Below the pieces are notes generated by a model, which was not told where the DNA came from, made no database searches, and saw only the letters and a program-made list of their open reading frames with translations. Of a DNA stretch of 64,000 nt, positions 27,101 to 37,382 are shown one piece after another. The position numbers and the translations under genes were made by a program. The DNA is from Streptomyces camponoticapitis (GTDB lineage: Bacteria; Actinomycetota; Actinomycetes; Streptomycetales; Streptomycetaceae), in assembly GCF_014646115.1 (NCBI RefSeq), contig NZ_BMMV01000008.1, positions 124,001-188,000 of the forward strand. Direction: 5' to 3'. Position 1 is the stretch's first letter. Each line of letters begins with the position of its first letter.

Positions 27101-27499
27101 CTACTGGTTCTGGTTCTCTCCGGTGTAGTACTCGAAGACCCAGCCCCACAGGCCGACCAGGAGCAGCGGGAAGGAGAAGAACAGCAGCCACCAGCCGATG
27201 GCGATCGAGAGGAACGCGAGCGCTCCGCCGACGGCCAGCGAGAGCGGCTGCCAGCTGTGCGGGGAGAAGAACCCCACTTCGCCGGCCTCGTCCGCGACGT
27301 CGGCCTGCTTGTTGTCCTGCGCCATCGCGTCGACCCGCCGGGCCGTGAAGGCCAGGTAGAAGCCGATCATCAGGCTCAGGCCGAACGCCAGGAAGAGCGC
27401 GGTGGTACCGACGGGCTCCTTCGACCACGCGCCGTAGACGACGGCGACGACGAGGATGAAGAGGCTCAGCCAGAGGAACATCCAGCCTTGGACCTTCAC
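27101..27499 (-). CDS. ctaF: Cytochrome c oxidase subunit IV, actinobacterial type
   Basis: A 132-residue membrane protein with four hydrophobic helices: [18 protein letters not shown], then [18 protein letters not shown], and a pair near the C-terminus. It matches the small fourth subunit specific to actinobacterial aa3 oxidases (Rv2199c-type). The GTG start overlaps the ctaD stop by GTGA, implying coupled translation. A strong terminator follows. Confidence 0.92.
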   Translation of the reverse strand: MKVQGWMFLWLSLFILVVAVVYGAWSKEPVGTTALFLAFGLSLMIGFYLAFTARRVDAMAQDNKQADVADEAGEVGFFSPHSWQPLSLAVGGALAFLSIAIGWWLLFFSFPLLLVGLWGWVFEYYTGENQNQ

Positions 27500-29235
27500 T
27501 TGCCGACCTCCTTGCCACCGAGCAGAGCGGCGTCCTTCTGTCCGTCGTTCTCAAGGTGTTCGAGCGCCGCGATCTCCGGGTGGTGCAGGTCGAACGCCGG
27601 GGATTCGGAGCGGATCCGCGGCAGCGTGATGAAGTTGTGCCGCGGCGGCGGGCAGGAAGTCGCCCATTCGAGTGAACGGCCGTAGCCCCACGGGTCGTCC
27701 ACCTCGACCTTCTTCCCGTACTTGGCGGTCTTCCAGACGTTGTAGACGAACGGCAGGACCGACATGCCGAGCAGGAACGAGCTGATCGTGGAGATGGTGT
27801 TCAGGGCGGTGAAGCCGTCGGCGGCGAGATAGTCCGCGTAACGCCGCGGCATGCCTTCCGCGCCCAGCCAGTGCTGGACCAGGAACGTGCCGTGGAATCC
27901 GATGAACAGCGTCCAGAACGTGATCTTCCCGAGCCGTTCGTCCAGCATCTTGCCCGTCATCTTCGGCCACCAGAAATGGAAGCCGGCGAACATCGCGAAG
28001 ACCACCGTGCCGAAGACGACGTAATGGAAGTGCGCGACGACGAAGTACGAGTCGGAGACATGGAAGTCCATCGGCGGCGAGGCCAGGATGACCCCCGTCA
28101 GACCACCGAAGGTGAAGGTGACAAGGAAGCCGATGGTCCAGAGCATCGGTGTCTCGAAGGACAGCGAGCCTTTCCACATCGTGCCGATCCAGTTGAAGAA
28201 CTTCACCCCTGTCGGCACCGCGATCAGGAATGTCATGAAGGAGAAGAACGGCAGGAGGACGCCGCCCGTCACATACATGTGGTGCGCCCACACCGTCACC
28301 GAAAGGCCGGCGATGGCGATCGTCGCGCCGACCAGACCGATGTAACCGAACATCGGCTTCCGGCTGAAGACCGGAATGATCTCGGAGACGATCCCGAAGA
28401 AGGGCAAGGCGATGATGTACACCTCTGGATGCCCGAAGAACCAGAAGAGGTGCTGCCAGAGCAACGCGCCGCCGTTCGCGGCGTCGAAGATGTGCGCACC
28501 GAATTTCCGGTCGGCCTCCAGGGCGAGGAGCGCGGCGGCCAGCACCGGGAAAGCGAGCAGGACCAGCACACCGGTCAGCAGCACGTTCCAGCAGAAGATC
28601 GGCATGCGGAACATCGTCATGCCGGGTGCGCGCATGCAGATGATCGTGGTGATGAAGTTGACCGAGCCGAGGATCGTACCGAAGCCGGAGAGGGCCAGAC
28701 CCATGATCCACAGGTCGGCGCCGACACCCGGTGAACGGACCGCGTCCGAGAGCGGGGAGTACGCGAACCAGCCGAAGTCGGCCGCGCCCTGCGGGGTGAC
28801 GAAACCGGCCACCGCGATGATCGAGCCGAACAGGTAGAGCCAGTAGGCGAACATGTTCAGCCGCGGGAACGCCACGTCGGGCGCGCCGATCTGGAGCGGC
28901 ATGATCCAGTTCGCGAAACCGGCGAACAGCGGCGTCGCGAACATCAGCAGCATGATCGTGCCGTGCATCGTGAACGCCTGGTTGAACTGCTCGTTCGACA
29001 TGATCTGCGTGCCGGGACGGGCGAGCTCGGCGCGCATGAAGAGCGCGAGCACACCACCGATGCAGAAGAAGACGAACGACGTGACCAGGTAGAGCGTGCC
29101 GATCGTCTTGTGATCGGTGGTGGTCAGCCATTTGACGACGACAGCGCCGGGCTGCTTGCGCCGCACCGGCAGCTCGTCCTCGTACGAGTCGTCAGCTGCT
29201 ACGGCGGCACCCTTGGGTTCGTTGAGGATGCTCAC
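27496..29235 (-). CDS. ctaD: Cytochrome c oxidase subunit I
   Basis: A 579-residue heme-copper oxidase core with 12 helices that reduces O2 and pumps protons. Key motifs: [15 protein letters not shown] (CuB His and the cross-linked Tyr), the CuB His pair in [11 protein letters not shown], the heme His pair in VAHFHYV, and an N-terminal [11 protein letters not shown] containing a heme a ligand. The GTG at 29235 is chosen because it overlaps the ctaC stop as GTGA; the upstream open frame is inside ctaC. The C-terminal extension is usual for the actinobacterial form. Confidence 0.97.
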   Translation of the reverse strand: MSILNEPKGAAVAADDSYEDELPVRRKQPGAVVVKWLTTTDHKTIGTLYLVTSFVFFCIGGVLALFMRAELARPGTQIMSNEQFNQAFTMHGTIMLLMFATPLFAGFANWIMPLQIGAPDVAFPRLNMFAYWLYLFGSIIAVAGFVTPQGAADFGWFAYSPLSDAVRSPGVGADLWIMGLALSGFGTILGSVNFITTIICMRAPGMTMFRMPIFCWNVLLTGVLVLLAFPVLAAALLALEADRKFGAHIFDAANGGALLWQHLFWFFGHPEVYIIALPFFGIVSEIIPVFSRKPMFGYIGLVGATIAIAGLSVTVWAHHMYVTGGVLLPFFSFMTFLIAVPTGVKFFNWIGTMWKGSLSFETPMLWTIGFLVTFTFGGLTGVILASPPMDFHVSDSYFVVAHFHYVVFGTVVFAMFAGFHFWWPKMTGKMLDERLGKITFWTLFIGFHGTFLVQHWLGAEGMPRRYADYLAADGFTALNTISTISSFLLGMSVLPFVYNVWKTAKYGKKVEVDDPWGYGRSLEWATSCPPPRHNFITLPRIRSESPAFDLHHPEIAALEHLENDGQKDAALLGGKEVGK

Positions 29236-30194
29236 AGTTGTTTCTTCTCCGCATTCCTGGCCGGGTCCGTCAGCTCGATGCCCGACGGGATGTAGCCGTC
29301 CTGCCCCTTCTCGGCCAGCTCCTTCAGGTGCTGCTGGTAGCGCTCCGGGGAGACGACCTTGACGTTGAAGAGCATCCGGGAGTGGTCCACGCCGCACAGT
29401 TCGGCGCACTTGCCCATGAACGTGCCCTCCCGGTTGGGAGTCACCTCGAAGGCGTTGGTGTGACCCGGGATGACGTCCTGCTTCATCAGGAACGGCACGA
29501 CCCAGAAGGAGTGGATGACGTCACGTGACGTAAGGACGAACCGGACCTTCTCCCCCTTCGGCAGCCACAGGGTCGGACCCGGGTTGCCGTTCTGGGGATT
29601 CTTCGTGCCCGGGATTCCGGCGTCGTAGACGCCTTCGGCGCCGGCGGGGAAGTCGTCCTGGAACTTCTGGGGGATGTCGGCGAGTTCCGAGGGAACCTTC
29701 GCGCCGGTGGTGGAGCTGCCGTCCACGTTCTCGACGTAGTTGAAGCCCCAGCTCCACTGGTAGCCGACCACATTGATCGTGTGGGCGGGCTTGTCCTCCA
29801 GGGAGATCAGCTTCGACTCGTCACGTGCGGTGAAGTAGAAGAGCACCGACACGATGATGAGCGGAACGACCGTGTACAGGGCCTCGATGGGCATGTTGTA
29901 ACGGGTCTGTGGGGGTACCTCCACCTTGGTGCGGCTGCGCCGGTGGAAGATGACGCTCCACACGATCAGCCCCCACACCAGGATGCCCGTGATGAGCGCT
30001 GCCGCCCACGAGCCCTGCCAGAGGGAGAGGATTCTGGGGGCCTCCTCGGTCACCGGTGTGGGCATTCCAAGGCGGGGGAAATCCCTGTATGTGCAACCGG
30101 TGGCGGTCGCGAGGATCAGGCCCGCAGTCAGCACCTGCGGCAGCTTCCGCCGCATCGGGCGCCGCGACGAGCGGTCGGAGCCGTTGGGACTCAC
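29232..30194 (-). CDS. ctaC: Cytochrome c oxidase subunit II
   Basis: A 320-residue lipoprotein-type subunit II. The signal ends in LATATGC, predicting lipid modification. Two transmembrane helices follow ([18 protein letters not shown] and [16 protein letters not shown]). The CuA domain then carries [10 protein letters not shown] and [13 protein letters not shown] with all Cys, His and Met ligands. The acceptor of electrons is QcrC rather than a soluble cytochrome. The GTG at 30194 is supported by GGGAAGG 7 nt upstream. It is the first gene of the ctaC-ctaD-ctaF operon. Confidence 0.96.
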   Translation of the reverse strand: MSPNGSDRSSRRPMRRKLPQVLTAGLILATATGCTYRDFPRLGMPTPVTEEAPRILSLWQGSWAAALITGILVWGLIVWSVIFHRRSRTKVEVPPQTRYNMPIEALYTVVPLIIVSVLFYFTARDESKLISLEDKPAHTINVVGYQWSWGFNYVENVDGSSTTGAKVPSELADIPQKFQDDFPAGAEGVYDAGIPGTKNPQNGNPGPTLWLPKGEKVRFVLTSRDVIHSFWVVPFLMKQDVIPGHTNAFEVTPNREGTFMGKCAELCGVDHSRMLFNVKVVSPERYQQHLKELAEKGQDGYIPSGIELTDPARNAEKKQL

Positions 30195-30270
30195 GTAGCG
30201 CCTTCCCGAGAGTCTCGCCCGCACGGCCGGCTGCGGCCGTCACGGTCGTCGCCGGCCCTGACGCGGGCAG

Positions 30271-30312
30271 GGGTTTGGATGTTTATGCGGACCAAACCCT
30301 ACTGGACGCAAT
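30271..30312 (-). promoter_or_regulatory. Probable ctaC promoter with inverted repeat
   Basis: On the minus strand TTGCGT (30312-30307) is followed after ~18 nt by CATAAA, a fair match to a vegetative promoter reading toward ctaC. GGGTTTGG (30271-30278) and CCAAACCC (30292-30299) form an 8-bp inverted repeat covering the spacer and -10 region, a plausible operator. Confidence 0.4.
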
Positions 30313-30463
30313 TTGGGGTCGCGCATGGAGGGTGCCCAACGCGCCGTCCGGGGCCCCGAAGGGGTGGAATGCCTGGCTCCGGGGCACTTCTGACGCTTCT
30401 CCAGACCTCGTCCCGCATACCTGCGGGCCGTGTTGTCCGGCGGGCAAGGCTTAGCGTTGCGGC

Positions 30464-31846
30464 GTGGCCTACTTCGATTCCGCGTCCTCCGCGCCCCTGC
30501 ATCCCGTCGCACACGAGGCCCTGCGTGCCGCCCTGGACGAGGGCTGGGCCGACCCCGCGCGGCTGTACCGGGAGGGGCGGCGGGCCAGGCTGCTGCTGGA
30601 CGCCGCGCGCGAGACCGCGGCGGAGGCCGTGGGCTGCCGCCCCGACGAACTCGTCTTCACTCCTTCGGGGACGTACGCGGTGCACGCGGGAATGGCGGGA
30701 GCGCTCGCGGGCCGTCGGCGTGTCGGGAGCCATGTGGTGGTCTCGGCGGTCGAGCACTCGTCGGTGCTCCATGCCGGCCACACGCGGGTCACCGACCGGG
30801 ACGGCGCGGCGGTGACGGAGGTCGCGGTGGACCGTACGGGCGCGGTCTCCCCGGACACGTACGCGGCGGCCCTGCGCGCGGACACGGCGCTCGCCTGCCT
30901 CCAGTCGGCCAACCACGAGGTCGGCACGGTGCAGCCGGTCGCGGCCGTCGCCGAGGTGTGCCGGGCGGCCGGGGTGCCGTTGCTGGTGGACGCGGCGCAG
31001 TCGCTGGGGTGGGGACCGGTGGACGGGGGGTGGTCGCTGCTGACCGCGAGCGCGCACAAGTGGGGCGGGCCCGCCGGGGTGGGGCTGCTCGCCGTGCGCA
31101 AGGGGGTCCGGTTCGCTCCCCAAGGGCCGGTGGACGAACGGGAGTCGGGGCGTGTGCCCGGTTTCGGGAATCTGCCGGCGATCGTCGCCGCCGCCGCGTC
31201 ACTGCGGGCGGTACGTGCGGAGGCGGCGGACGAGGCGGCCAGGCTTCGCGTACTGGTGGACCGGATCCGGGCGCGGGTGCCGGAGCTGGTCCCCGATGTG
31301 GAGGTGGTGGGCGACCCGGTGCGCCGGCTCCCCCATCTCGTGACCTTCTCCTGTCTCTATGTCGACGGAGAGACTCTGCTGCACGAGCTGGACCGGGCGG
31401 ACTTCTCCGTGTCGTCGGGCTCCTCCTGCACGAGCAGCACGCTGACGCCGAGCCATGTGCTGCGGGCGATGGGGGTGCTCTCCGAGGGCAACGTCAGGGT
31501 GTCGCTGCCCTCCGGTACGGCCGGGGCGGAGGTGGACCGCTTCCTGGAGGTGCTGCCGGGGGTGGTGGCGCGCGTACGGGAAACGCTGGGCGCGCCTGTC
31601 GTACGTACGGAGTCCGCCGGCGCCGACGGCGCTCCCTCGCTGGTCGTGGACGCGCTCGGCAAGCTGTGCCCGATCCCGGTGATCGAGTTGGCGAAGGTCA
31701 TCGGGGACGTGCCGGTGGGGGGCACGGTGACCGTGCTGTCCGACGACGAGGCCGCCCGCCTGGACATCCCGGCGTGGTGCGAGATGCGCGGGCACGAGTA
31801 CGGCGGCCGGGACGGCACCTCGTTCCTGGTGCGGCGCCTCGTCTGA
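30464..31846 (+). CDS. Cysteine desulfurase (NifS/IscS-like) fused to a C-terminal TusA domain
   Basis: A 460-residue protein. Residues ~1-370 are a class V PLP enzyme: DAAQSLGWG, the PLP Lys in TASAHKWGGPAG, and the catalytic Cys loop SSGSSCTSSTL. The last ~75 residues match TusA: LGKLCPIPVIELAK contains the CPxP sulfur-carrier Cys. The fusion would take sulfur from cysteine and pass the persulfide in cis to the carrier domain for thiolation or cofactor assembly. The GTG at 30464 lacks a ribosome site and may be leaderless. It is divergent from ctaC and is the last core gene before the biosynthetic block. Confidence 0.85.
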   Translation: MAYFDSASSAPLHPVAHEALRAALDEGWADPARLYREGRRARLLLDAARETAAEAVGCRPDELVFTPSGTYAVHAGMAGALAGRRRVGSHVVVSAVEHSSVLHAGHTRVTDRDGAAVTEVAVDRTGAVSPDTYAAALRADTALACLQSANHEVGTVQPVAAVAEVCRAAGVPLLVDAAQSLGWGPVDGGWSLLTASAHKWGGPAGVGLLAVRKGVRFAPQGPVDERESGRVPGFGNLPAIVAAAASLRAVRAEAADEAARLRVLVDRIRARVPELVPDVEVVGDPVRRLPHLVTFSCLYVDGETLLHELDRADFSVSSGSSCTSSTLTPSHVLRAMGVLSEGNVRVSLPSGTAGAEVDRFLEVLPGVVARVRETLGAPVVRTESAGADGAPSLVVDALGKLCPIPVIELAKVIGDVPVGGTVTVLSDDEAARLDIPAWCEMRGHEYGGRDGTSFLVRRLV

Positions 31847-31915
31847 CCCCCGCCCGTGCCCGGCCCGGATCCCTTTCTCCGTATCTCTGCGTGCGCACGC
31901 GCGCGTGCGCGAGCG

Positions 31916-33079
31916 TCAGGAGACCGTGACGACAGGAGGGCCGGACGGCCGGCCCGTCCCCGGCTTGTGCGCGGTCTCCTCCGCGATCTTCATCGCCTCC
32001 TCGATGAGCGTCTCGACGATCTTCGACTCGGGCACCGTCTTGATGACCTCGCCCTTGACGAAGATCTGGCCCTTGCCGTTGCCCGACGCGACTCCGAGGT
32101 CGGCCTCCCGGGCCTCGCCGGGCCCGTTGACCACACAGCCCATGACGGCCACCCGCAGCGGGATCTCCATCCCCTCCAGCCCCGCGGTCACCTGCTCGGC
32201 CAGCTTGTAGACGTCCACCTGGGCCCGGCCGCAGGACGGGCAGGAGACGATCTCCAGCTTCCGGGGCCGCAGGTTGAACGACTGGAGGATCTGGGTGGCG
32301 ACCTTCACCTCCTCGACCGGCGGGGCCGACAGCGAGACCCGGACGGTGTCGCCGATGCCCTGCCGCAGCAGCGCGCCGAAGGCGACGGCCGACTTGATGG
32401 TGCCCTGGAAGGCCGGGCCCGCCTCGGTGACGCCGAGATGCAGCGGGTAGTCGCAGCTCTCGGCGAGGAGCTCGTACGCCCGCACCATCACCACCGGGTC
32501 GTGGTGCTTGACCGAGATCTTGATGTCGTGGAAGTCGTGCTCGGCGAAGAGGGACGCCTCCCAGAGCGCGGACTCCACGAGCGCCTCCGGCGTGGCGCTG
32601 CCGTGTCTGGCCAGCAGCCGGGGGTCCAGCGAGCCGGCGTTCACGCCGATCCTGATCGGGGTCGAGCGGTCGCGCGCGGCGTGCGCGATCTCCTTGACCT
32701 GGTCGTCGAACTTACGGATGTTGCCGGGGTTGACGCGTACGGCGGCGCATCCCGCCTCGATCGCGGCGAAGACGTATCTCGGCTGGAAGTGGATGTCCGC
32801 GATCACCGGGATCTGCGACTTTCTGGCGATGTCGGGCAGCGCGTCGGCGTCGTCCTGGCTCGGGCAGGCGACGCGGACGATGTCGCAGCCGCTCGCGGTG
32901 AGCTCGGCGATCTGCTGGAGCGTCGCGTTGATGTCGGCGGTGAGGGTGGTGGTCATGGACTGCACGGAGACGGGTGACTCGCTGCCGACGCCGACCGTGC
33001 CGACGGTCAGCTGACGGGTGGTGCGCCGGGGGGCGAGGGTCCGGGGCGGCAGTTCGGGCACGCCGAGGTTCACCGTCAT
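31916..33079 (-). CDS. ispG: 4-hydroxy-3-methylbut-2-enyl diphosphate synthase (IspG/GcpE)
   Basis: A 387-residue [4Fe-4S] enzyme of the MEP pathway that converts MEcPP to HMBPP. The N-terminal TIM barrel shows [12 protein letters not shown] and VRVNPGNI. The C-terminal cluster domain carries [10 protein letters not shown] and [15 protein letters not shown], giving the Cys and Glu ligands. The ATG at 33079 overlaps the dxs stop (ATGA), so the two are coupled. Streptomyces normally has a housekeeping copy elsewhere, so this dxs-ispG pair is probably a dedicated paralogue, as also seen in the hopanoid cluster (from memory). Confidence 0.95.
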   Translation of the reverse strand: MTVNLGVPELPPRTLAPRRTTRQLTVGTVGVGSESPVSVQSMTTTLTADINATLQQIAELTASGCDIVRVACPSQDDADALPDIARKSQIPVIADIHFQPRYVFAAIEAGCAAVRVNPGNIRKFDDQVKEIAHAARDRSTPIRIGVNAGSLDPRLLARHGSATPEALVESALWEASLFAEHDFHDIKISVKHHDPVVMVRAYELLAESCDYPLHLGVTEAGPAFQGTIKSAVAFGALLRQGIGDTVRVSLSAPPVEEVKVATQILQSFNLRPRKLEIVSCPSCGRAQVDVYKLAEQVTAGLEGMEIPLRVAVMGCVVNGPGEAREADLGVASGNGKGQIFVKGEVIKTVPESKIVETLIEEAMKIAEETAHKPGTGRPSGPPVVTVS

Positions 33080-35004
33080 GACTGCTCCTTGTCCAAGGCT
33101 TCGGTGTGTTCGTGTCCGCGGCCGGGCCCGGCCTGGTGTCCGATCGTCCGCTCCGTCAGCCGCTCGGTGAGGGTCCGCACGATGTGCTCCTCGGTGAGAC
33201 CGCAGTCGGCCAGTACCTCGCCGCGGCTGCCGTGTTCGAGGAACCGGCGGGGGATGCCGAAGGAGCAGACCGCGGTGGCCGCCCCGCTGTCCTGGAGAGC
33301 CTGGGTGAGGACCGAGCCGAGCCCCCCTGTGCGGAGGTTGTCCTCGACGGTGGCGACCAGGGAGTGCCGGGCGGCCAGCGCCGTGAGCGCCGGATTCAGG
33401 GGGGCGATCCAGACGGGGTCGACGACGGTCGTCTCGGTGCCCAGTTCGCTGAGCCGGTCGGCGACGGCGAGGCCGAGGCCCGCCATCGAACCGGTGGCGA
33501 TCAGCAGTGGCCCGCCGGGTGCGCCCTGCCGGAGGATGTCGAGCCCGCCGCTCACCGCGAGGGCGTGGATGTCGGGGCCGACCTGTCCCTTCGGGAAGCG
33601 GATGACGGTGGGTCCGTCGGTCACCTCCACCGCCTCGCGTAGGGCGGCGCGGAGTGTGGCCGCGTCGCGCGGTGCGGCCATGCGCAGGCCCGGGACCAGG
33701 GTGAGGAGCGGTACGTCCCACATGCCGTTGTGGGAAGCGCCGTCGTCGCCGGTCACCCCGGCCCGGTCCAGTACGAACACGACGGGGCAGCGGTGCATCG
33801 CCACATCCATCAGGACCTGGTCGAAGGCGCGGTTGAGGAAGGTGGAGTAGACGGCGACGACCGGGCGCAGACCGGCCGTCGCCAGGCCGGCCGCCGAGGT
33901 CACGGCGTGCTGTTCGGCGATCCCCACGTCGAAGGACCGCTCGGGAAAGCGTTCGGCGAAGGAGCTGAGTCCGGTGGGGCCGGGCATGGCGGCCGTGATC
34001 GCGACCACGTCGTCGCGCTCCTCCCCCACCGCTATGAGTTCCCTCGCGAAGACCGAGGTCCAGGAGGTGCCCGGGGCGGGCGCCGCTCTCCCGGTCTCCG
34101 GGTCCATCACCCGTACCGCGTGGAAGCGGTCGGCCTCGTCGTTCTCGGCGTGCGGGTAGCCCTGCCCCTTGCGGGTGACGCAGTGGACGATCACGGGCGC
34201 GCGGAACTGGTGGGCCCGGCGCAGCGCGAACTCGACCGCCTTGATGTCGTGTCCGTCGACGGGACCGATGTACTTCAGGCCGAGACCCTCGTACATCCCC
34301 TGTGGGGTGAAGACGTCCTTCATCCCCTTCTTGAGCCCGTGCAGGGCGTCGTAGACCACCGGCGCGGGCGCCAGCACCTTCTTGCCCCACTCCAGCAGGG
34401 ACTCGTAGCGGTGGGAGGTGCGGAGCGCGGCGAGGTGTTCCGCGAAGCCGCCGACGGTGGGGGCGTAGGAGCGGCCGTTGTCGTTGACGACGATGACCAT
34501 GGGCCGGTCCTGCCCCGCCGCGATGTTGTTGAGCGCCTCCCAGGTCATGCCGCCGGTGAGGGCGCCGTCGCCGATCACGGCGACCACGGCGCGGTCCGTG
34601 GCCCCCTGGAGGGCGTACGCCTTGGCCAGGCCGTCCGCGTAGGACAGCGCGGTCGAGGCGTGCGAGTTCTCGATGAGGTCGTGCTCGGACTCGGCGCGGG
34701 AGGGGTAGCCGGAGAGGCCGCCGCGTTTGCGCAGCGCGTCGAACCGGTCGGCCCGGCCGGTGAGCATCTTGTGGACGTACGTCTGGTGGCCGGTGTCCCA
34801 GAGGATGCTGTCGCGCGGTGAGGTGAAGACCCGGTGCAGGGCGATGGTCAGTTCGACGACGCCCAGGTTGGGTCCCAGATGGCCGCCGGTGCGGGAGACC
34901 TGGTGGATCAGGAACTCCCTGGTCTCCCTGACCAGGTCGAGCAGTTCGCCGTGGTCGAGCTTCTTCAGGGCGGCGGGTCCTGTGAGGTTGTCGAGTTGTC
35001 CCAC
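33076..35004 (-). CDS. dxs: 1-deoxy-D-xylulose-5-phosphate synthase
   Basis: A 642-residue thiamine diphosphate enzyme making DXP from pyruvate and glyceraldehyde 3-phosphate, the entry step of the MEP pathway. Motifs: [33 protein letters not shown], and the ThDP-binding [16 protein letters not shown]. The transketolase central and C-terminal domains follow ([15 protein letters not shown]). The start GTG at 35004 follows a GGAAGG site 10 nt upstream and lies 5 bp after the prenyl synthase stop. It is part of the ispH, prenyl synthase, dxs, ispG run on the minus strand. Confidence 0.95.
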   Translation of the reverse strand: MGQLDNLTGPAALKKLDHGELLDLVRETREFLIHQVSRTGGHLGPNLGVVELTIALHRVFTSPRDSILWDTGHQTYVHKMLTGRADRFDALRKRGGLSGYPSRAESEHDLIENSHASTALSYADGLAKAYALQGATDRAVVAVIGDGALTGGMTWEALNNIAAGQDRPMVIVVNDNGRSYAPTVGGFAEHLAALRTSHRYESLLEWGKKVLAPAPVVYDALHGLKKGMKDVFTPQGMYEGLGLKYIGPVDGHDIKAVEFALRRAHQFRAPVIVHCVTRKGQGYPHAENDEADRFHAVRVMDPETGRAAPAPGTSWTSVFARELIAVGEERDDVVAITAAMPGPTGLSSFAERFPERSFDVGIAEQHAVTSAAGLATAGLRPVVAVYSTFLNRAFDQVLMDVAMHRCPVVFVLDRAGVTGDDGASHNGMWDVPLLTLVPGLRMAAPRDAATLRAALREAVEVTDGPTVIRFPKGQVGPDIHALAVSGGLDILRQGAPGGPLLIATGSMAGLGLAVADRLSELGTETTVVDPVWIAPLNPALTALAARHSLVATVEDNLRTGGLGSVLTQALQDSGAATAVCSFGIPRRFLEHGSRGEVLADCGLTEEHIVRTLTERLTERTIGHQAGPGRGHEHTEALDKEQS

Positions 35005-35009
35005 GGTGC

Positions 35010-36083
35010 TCAGGCCTTCCGGTAGGCGACGCGAAGGGCCATGGCGCCGAGTTCGTCGCGCCACACCTGGTCCATGGGTGCGTCGTCGAGCGCCGCACGG
35101 CCGCGTTCGACCAGTCCGGCGATATGCCTCTCGACGTCGTCGGGCACTCCTGTGCCGAGGAGCAGGTCGCGCAGTTCGTCGGGGTCGTGACCGGGCGTCG
35201 TGACGAGGTCGTGGACCCGCTCGTCGCGCCGCATAGCCCAGCCGAGGAGCAGCGTCATCTTGTGCTGGGTGAAGTCGAGTCCGGCGGGCTTGCCGGTATC
35301 GGCGGAGTTGCCGAACGCGCCCAGCAGGTCGTCGCGGAGCTGGAACGCCTCGCCGACGGTGGCCCCGTACTCCTCGAAGGCCGTGCCGAGCGCGGTGGAT
35401 CCGGCGAGGGTGGCGCCGACGACCAGGGGTCGGTGGATGGTGTAGCGGCCGGACTTGGCGAGGGCGATCCAGCGGGAGAGCTCGGGGTCGACGGCGAACT
35501 CGGCCGCCGCCGCGACGTCCATGTACTGCCCGATGATCAGCTCCGCGCGCAGTTCGCTCCAGACGGGGACGACCGCGGAAGGCGCTTCGGCCATCAACTG
35601 GTCGGAGTAGACGAGCGCGAGATCGCCGGCGAGGATCGCCACGCTCTCGCCGAACCGGCGCCCCTCGCCCCGCCAGGCACTGTCCCGGTGCCTCGCCGAG
35701 TGTGTGACATGGACGGTGGGCGCGCCGCGCCGCTGTCCGGAGGCGTCCATGACGTCGTCGTGGATGAGGGCGCAGGCGTGCAGCATCTCCAGGGCGGCGG
35801 CGGCCGGTACGACGCCGGGGGCGTCGGCGTCGCCGCCCGCCGCCAGATATCCCATGACGCAGAAGGCGGGCCGCAGGCGCTTGCCGCCGGAGTCGATCAG
35901 GCCGGCCACGGCCGTGACGGGGACCGTCGCGCGTGGGTCGACGGTGGTCCAGAGTTCGTTCTCGGCGGTGAGGAAGTCACGCAGGTGGTGTTCCACCCGC
36001 TTCAGCAGGTGCTGTGTGGTGCGGCGGGCGGAGTCCGTCGTCAGCACGCGGTCGTCGGGCCTGGCGGTCACTTCGGTGGTCAC
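35010..36083 (-). CDS. Polyprenyl diphosphate synthase, probably GGPP-type
   Basis: A 357-residue trans-prenyltransferase that condenses IPP with allylic diphosphates. The first Asp-rich motif is [12 protein letters not shown] and the second is [12 protein letters not shown]. The GGKRLRP substrate-binding motif is near residue 70. Residues 4 and 5 before the first motif are Ala and Cys. These small side chains leave room for a C20 or longer product, so GGPP is favoured over FPP (inference). The GTG at 36083 has AGGAGAG 5 nt upstream. It sits between ispH and dxs and so likely feeds the UbiA enzyme of this cluster. Confidence 0.88.
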   Translation of the reverse strand: MTTEVTARPDDRVLTTDSARRTTQHLLKRVEHHLRDFLTAENELWTTVDPRATVPVTAVAGLIDSGGKRLRPAFCVMGYLAAGGDADAPGVVPAAAALEMLHACALIHDDVMDASGQRRGAPTVHVTHSARHRDSAWRGEGRRFGESVAILAGDLALVYSDQLMAEAPSAVVPVWSELRAELIIGQYMDVAAAAEFAVDPELSRWIALAKSGRYTIHRPLVVGATLAGSTALGTAFEEYGATVGEAFQLRDDLLGAFGNSADTGKPAGLDFTQHKMTLLLGWAMRRDERVHDLVTTPGHDPDELRDLLLGTGVPDDVERHIAGLVERGRAALDDAPMDQVWRDELGAMALRVAYRKA

Positions 36084-36160
36084 ACGTCTCTCCTGGTCTA
36101 GAAGCTGTCGCGGACGAACACGGGGCGGTGCTTCCTGCCGCCCTTGGGTCCATGTCTCCG

Positions 36161-37180
36161 TCAGGGGCCGCCGGCCGTGGCGGCGTCTGCGGTCGCGGCG
36201 TCGGCGGTCGCGAGTTGCGTGGGCATGGAGAACGTGACGTCCTCGACGGAGGTCACGTCGATCTCGACATCCCTGAAGCCGAGTTCGGCCAGCCTGTCGA
36301 CGAGTTGCCCGACGAGGATCTCGGGCACGCTCGCGCCGGAGCTGACGCCGATCGACGTGACGCCGCGCAGCCACCTCTCGTCGAGGTGCGAGACGTCGGG
36401 GGTCAGATGGGCCGCGACGCCGCCGTCGCGGGCCACGTCGACCATCCGCAGGGAGTTGCTGGAGTTGCGGGAACCGACGACCAGCACCAGGTCGCACCGG
36501 TCGAGCAGTGATTTGACGCCGTTCTGCCGGTTCTGGCTGGCGTAGCAGATGGTGTCGTGGGCGGGCGAGACGATGTCGGTGAACCGGCTCCTGAGCCGCT
36601 CGACGATGCCGGCCGTCTCGTCCATGGAAAGGGTGGTCTGGGTCAGATACGCGACGGGGGTGGCGGGGTCCAGCTCCAGGCGGTCCACGTCGTCGGCGGA
36701 CTCGACGACGATCGTCACCTCGGGCGCCTCACCGCGGGTTCCCTCGGTCTCCTCGTGCTCCTCGTGTCCGATCAGCAGGAGCACCCGGCCGTCCCTGGTC
36801 ACACGGCGCGCGTGCTGGTGGACCCGGGAGACGAGCGGGCAGGTGGCGTCGATGACCTCCAGTCCACGCGCGGCCGAACCCTCCCGTACCTGGGGTGACA
36901 CCCCGTGTGCGGAGAAGAGACAGACGGCCCCTTCCGGTACCTCCTCCTCCGACTCCACGAAGCGGGCGCCCTTGCGTTCCAGCGTCGCGATGACATGGTG
37001 GTTGTGGACGATCTGCTTGCGGACGTAGACCGGGGCGCCGTACACCTCGAGCGCCCGCTCCACCATCGCGATGGCGCGCACCACGCCCGCGCAGAAACCG
37101 CGCGGTTCGGCGAGGACGACTCTCTTCCGTGCGGGGCCCGTCATGGGGGCACCCGGCTCGACAGTAACTTCGAATTCCAC
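36161..37180 (-). CDS. ispH: 4-hydroxy-3-methylbut-2-enyl diphosphate reductase (IspH/LytB)
   Basis: A 339-residue [4Fe-4S] reductase giving IPP and DMAPP, the last MEP step. The three cluster Cys lie in GFCAGVVRA, DATCPLVSRVH and HDTICYASQNRQ. HNHHVI and ESEEEVPEG are also conserved. The C-terminus ends in a short Ala-Thr-Ala-Asp repeat encoded by a small tandem repeat. GTG at 37180 follows a GGAGAG site. It heads the minus-strand precursor operon and is divergent from the UbiA gene. A housekeeping ispH is expected elsewhere, so this is probably a dedicated extra copy. Confidence 0.95.
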   Translation of the reverse strand: MEFEVTVEPGAPMTGPARKRVVLAEPRGFCAGVVRAIAMVERALEVYGAPVYVRKQIVHNHHVIATLERKGARFVESEEEVPEGAVCLFSAHGVSPQVREGSAARGLEVIDATCPLVSRVHQHARRVTRDGRVLLLIGHEEHEETEGTRGEAPEVTIVVESADDVDRLELDPATPVAYLTQTTLSMDETAGIVERLRSRFTDIVSPAHDTICYASQNRQNGVKSLLDRCDLVLVVGSRNSSNSLRMVDVARDGGVAAHLTPDVSHLDERWLRGVTSIGVSSGASVPEILVGQLVDRLAELGFRDVEIDVTSVEDVTFSMPTQLATADAATADAATAGGP

Positions 37181-37295
37181 GAAACTCTCTCTCCATGAGA
37201 AGTCGGTTCAATTGCGGGCCGGTAATTCACCGCCGCCGGGCGTACGCCCGCGCTCACCCGCCACCAGGTCACAACTCCCCCTGCCCGGGGTCCCG

Positions 37296-37325
37296 TTGAC
37301 AGGCCCAATATGACCGTGGGACGAT
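37296..37325 (+). promoter_or_regulatory. Probable promoter of the UbiA gene
   Basis: A perfect TTGACA at 37296-37301 is followed after 18 bp by GACGAT (37320-37325). The region around it is markedly more AT-rich than its surroundings. It reads toward the UbiA prenyltransferase in the divergent spacer with ispH. Confidence 0.5.
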
Positions 37326-37382
37326 CGTTTTCTTATTGTCCCGAGTTGAATCTACGGGTCAGTTCGAAACCGGGGGTCCAGC

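Noticed and set aside
31891..31912. Alternating GCGC/GTGC palindrome between the desulfurase and ispG stops considered as an att site
   Set aside because: It is a simple GC dinucleotide repeat between convergent genes, more likely a weak terminator, and no matching copy was seen at the right edge.
36177..36215. Tandem repeat at the 3' end of ispH considered as a functional repeat
   Set aside because: It encodes only a short Ala-Thr-Asp tail beyond the catalytic domain and is a common GC slippage product.
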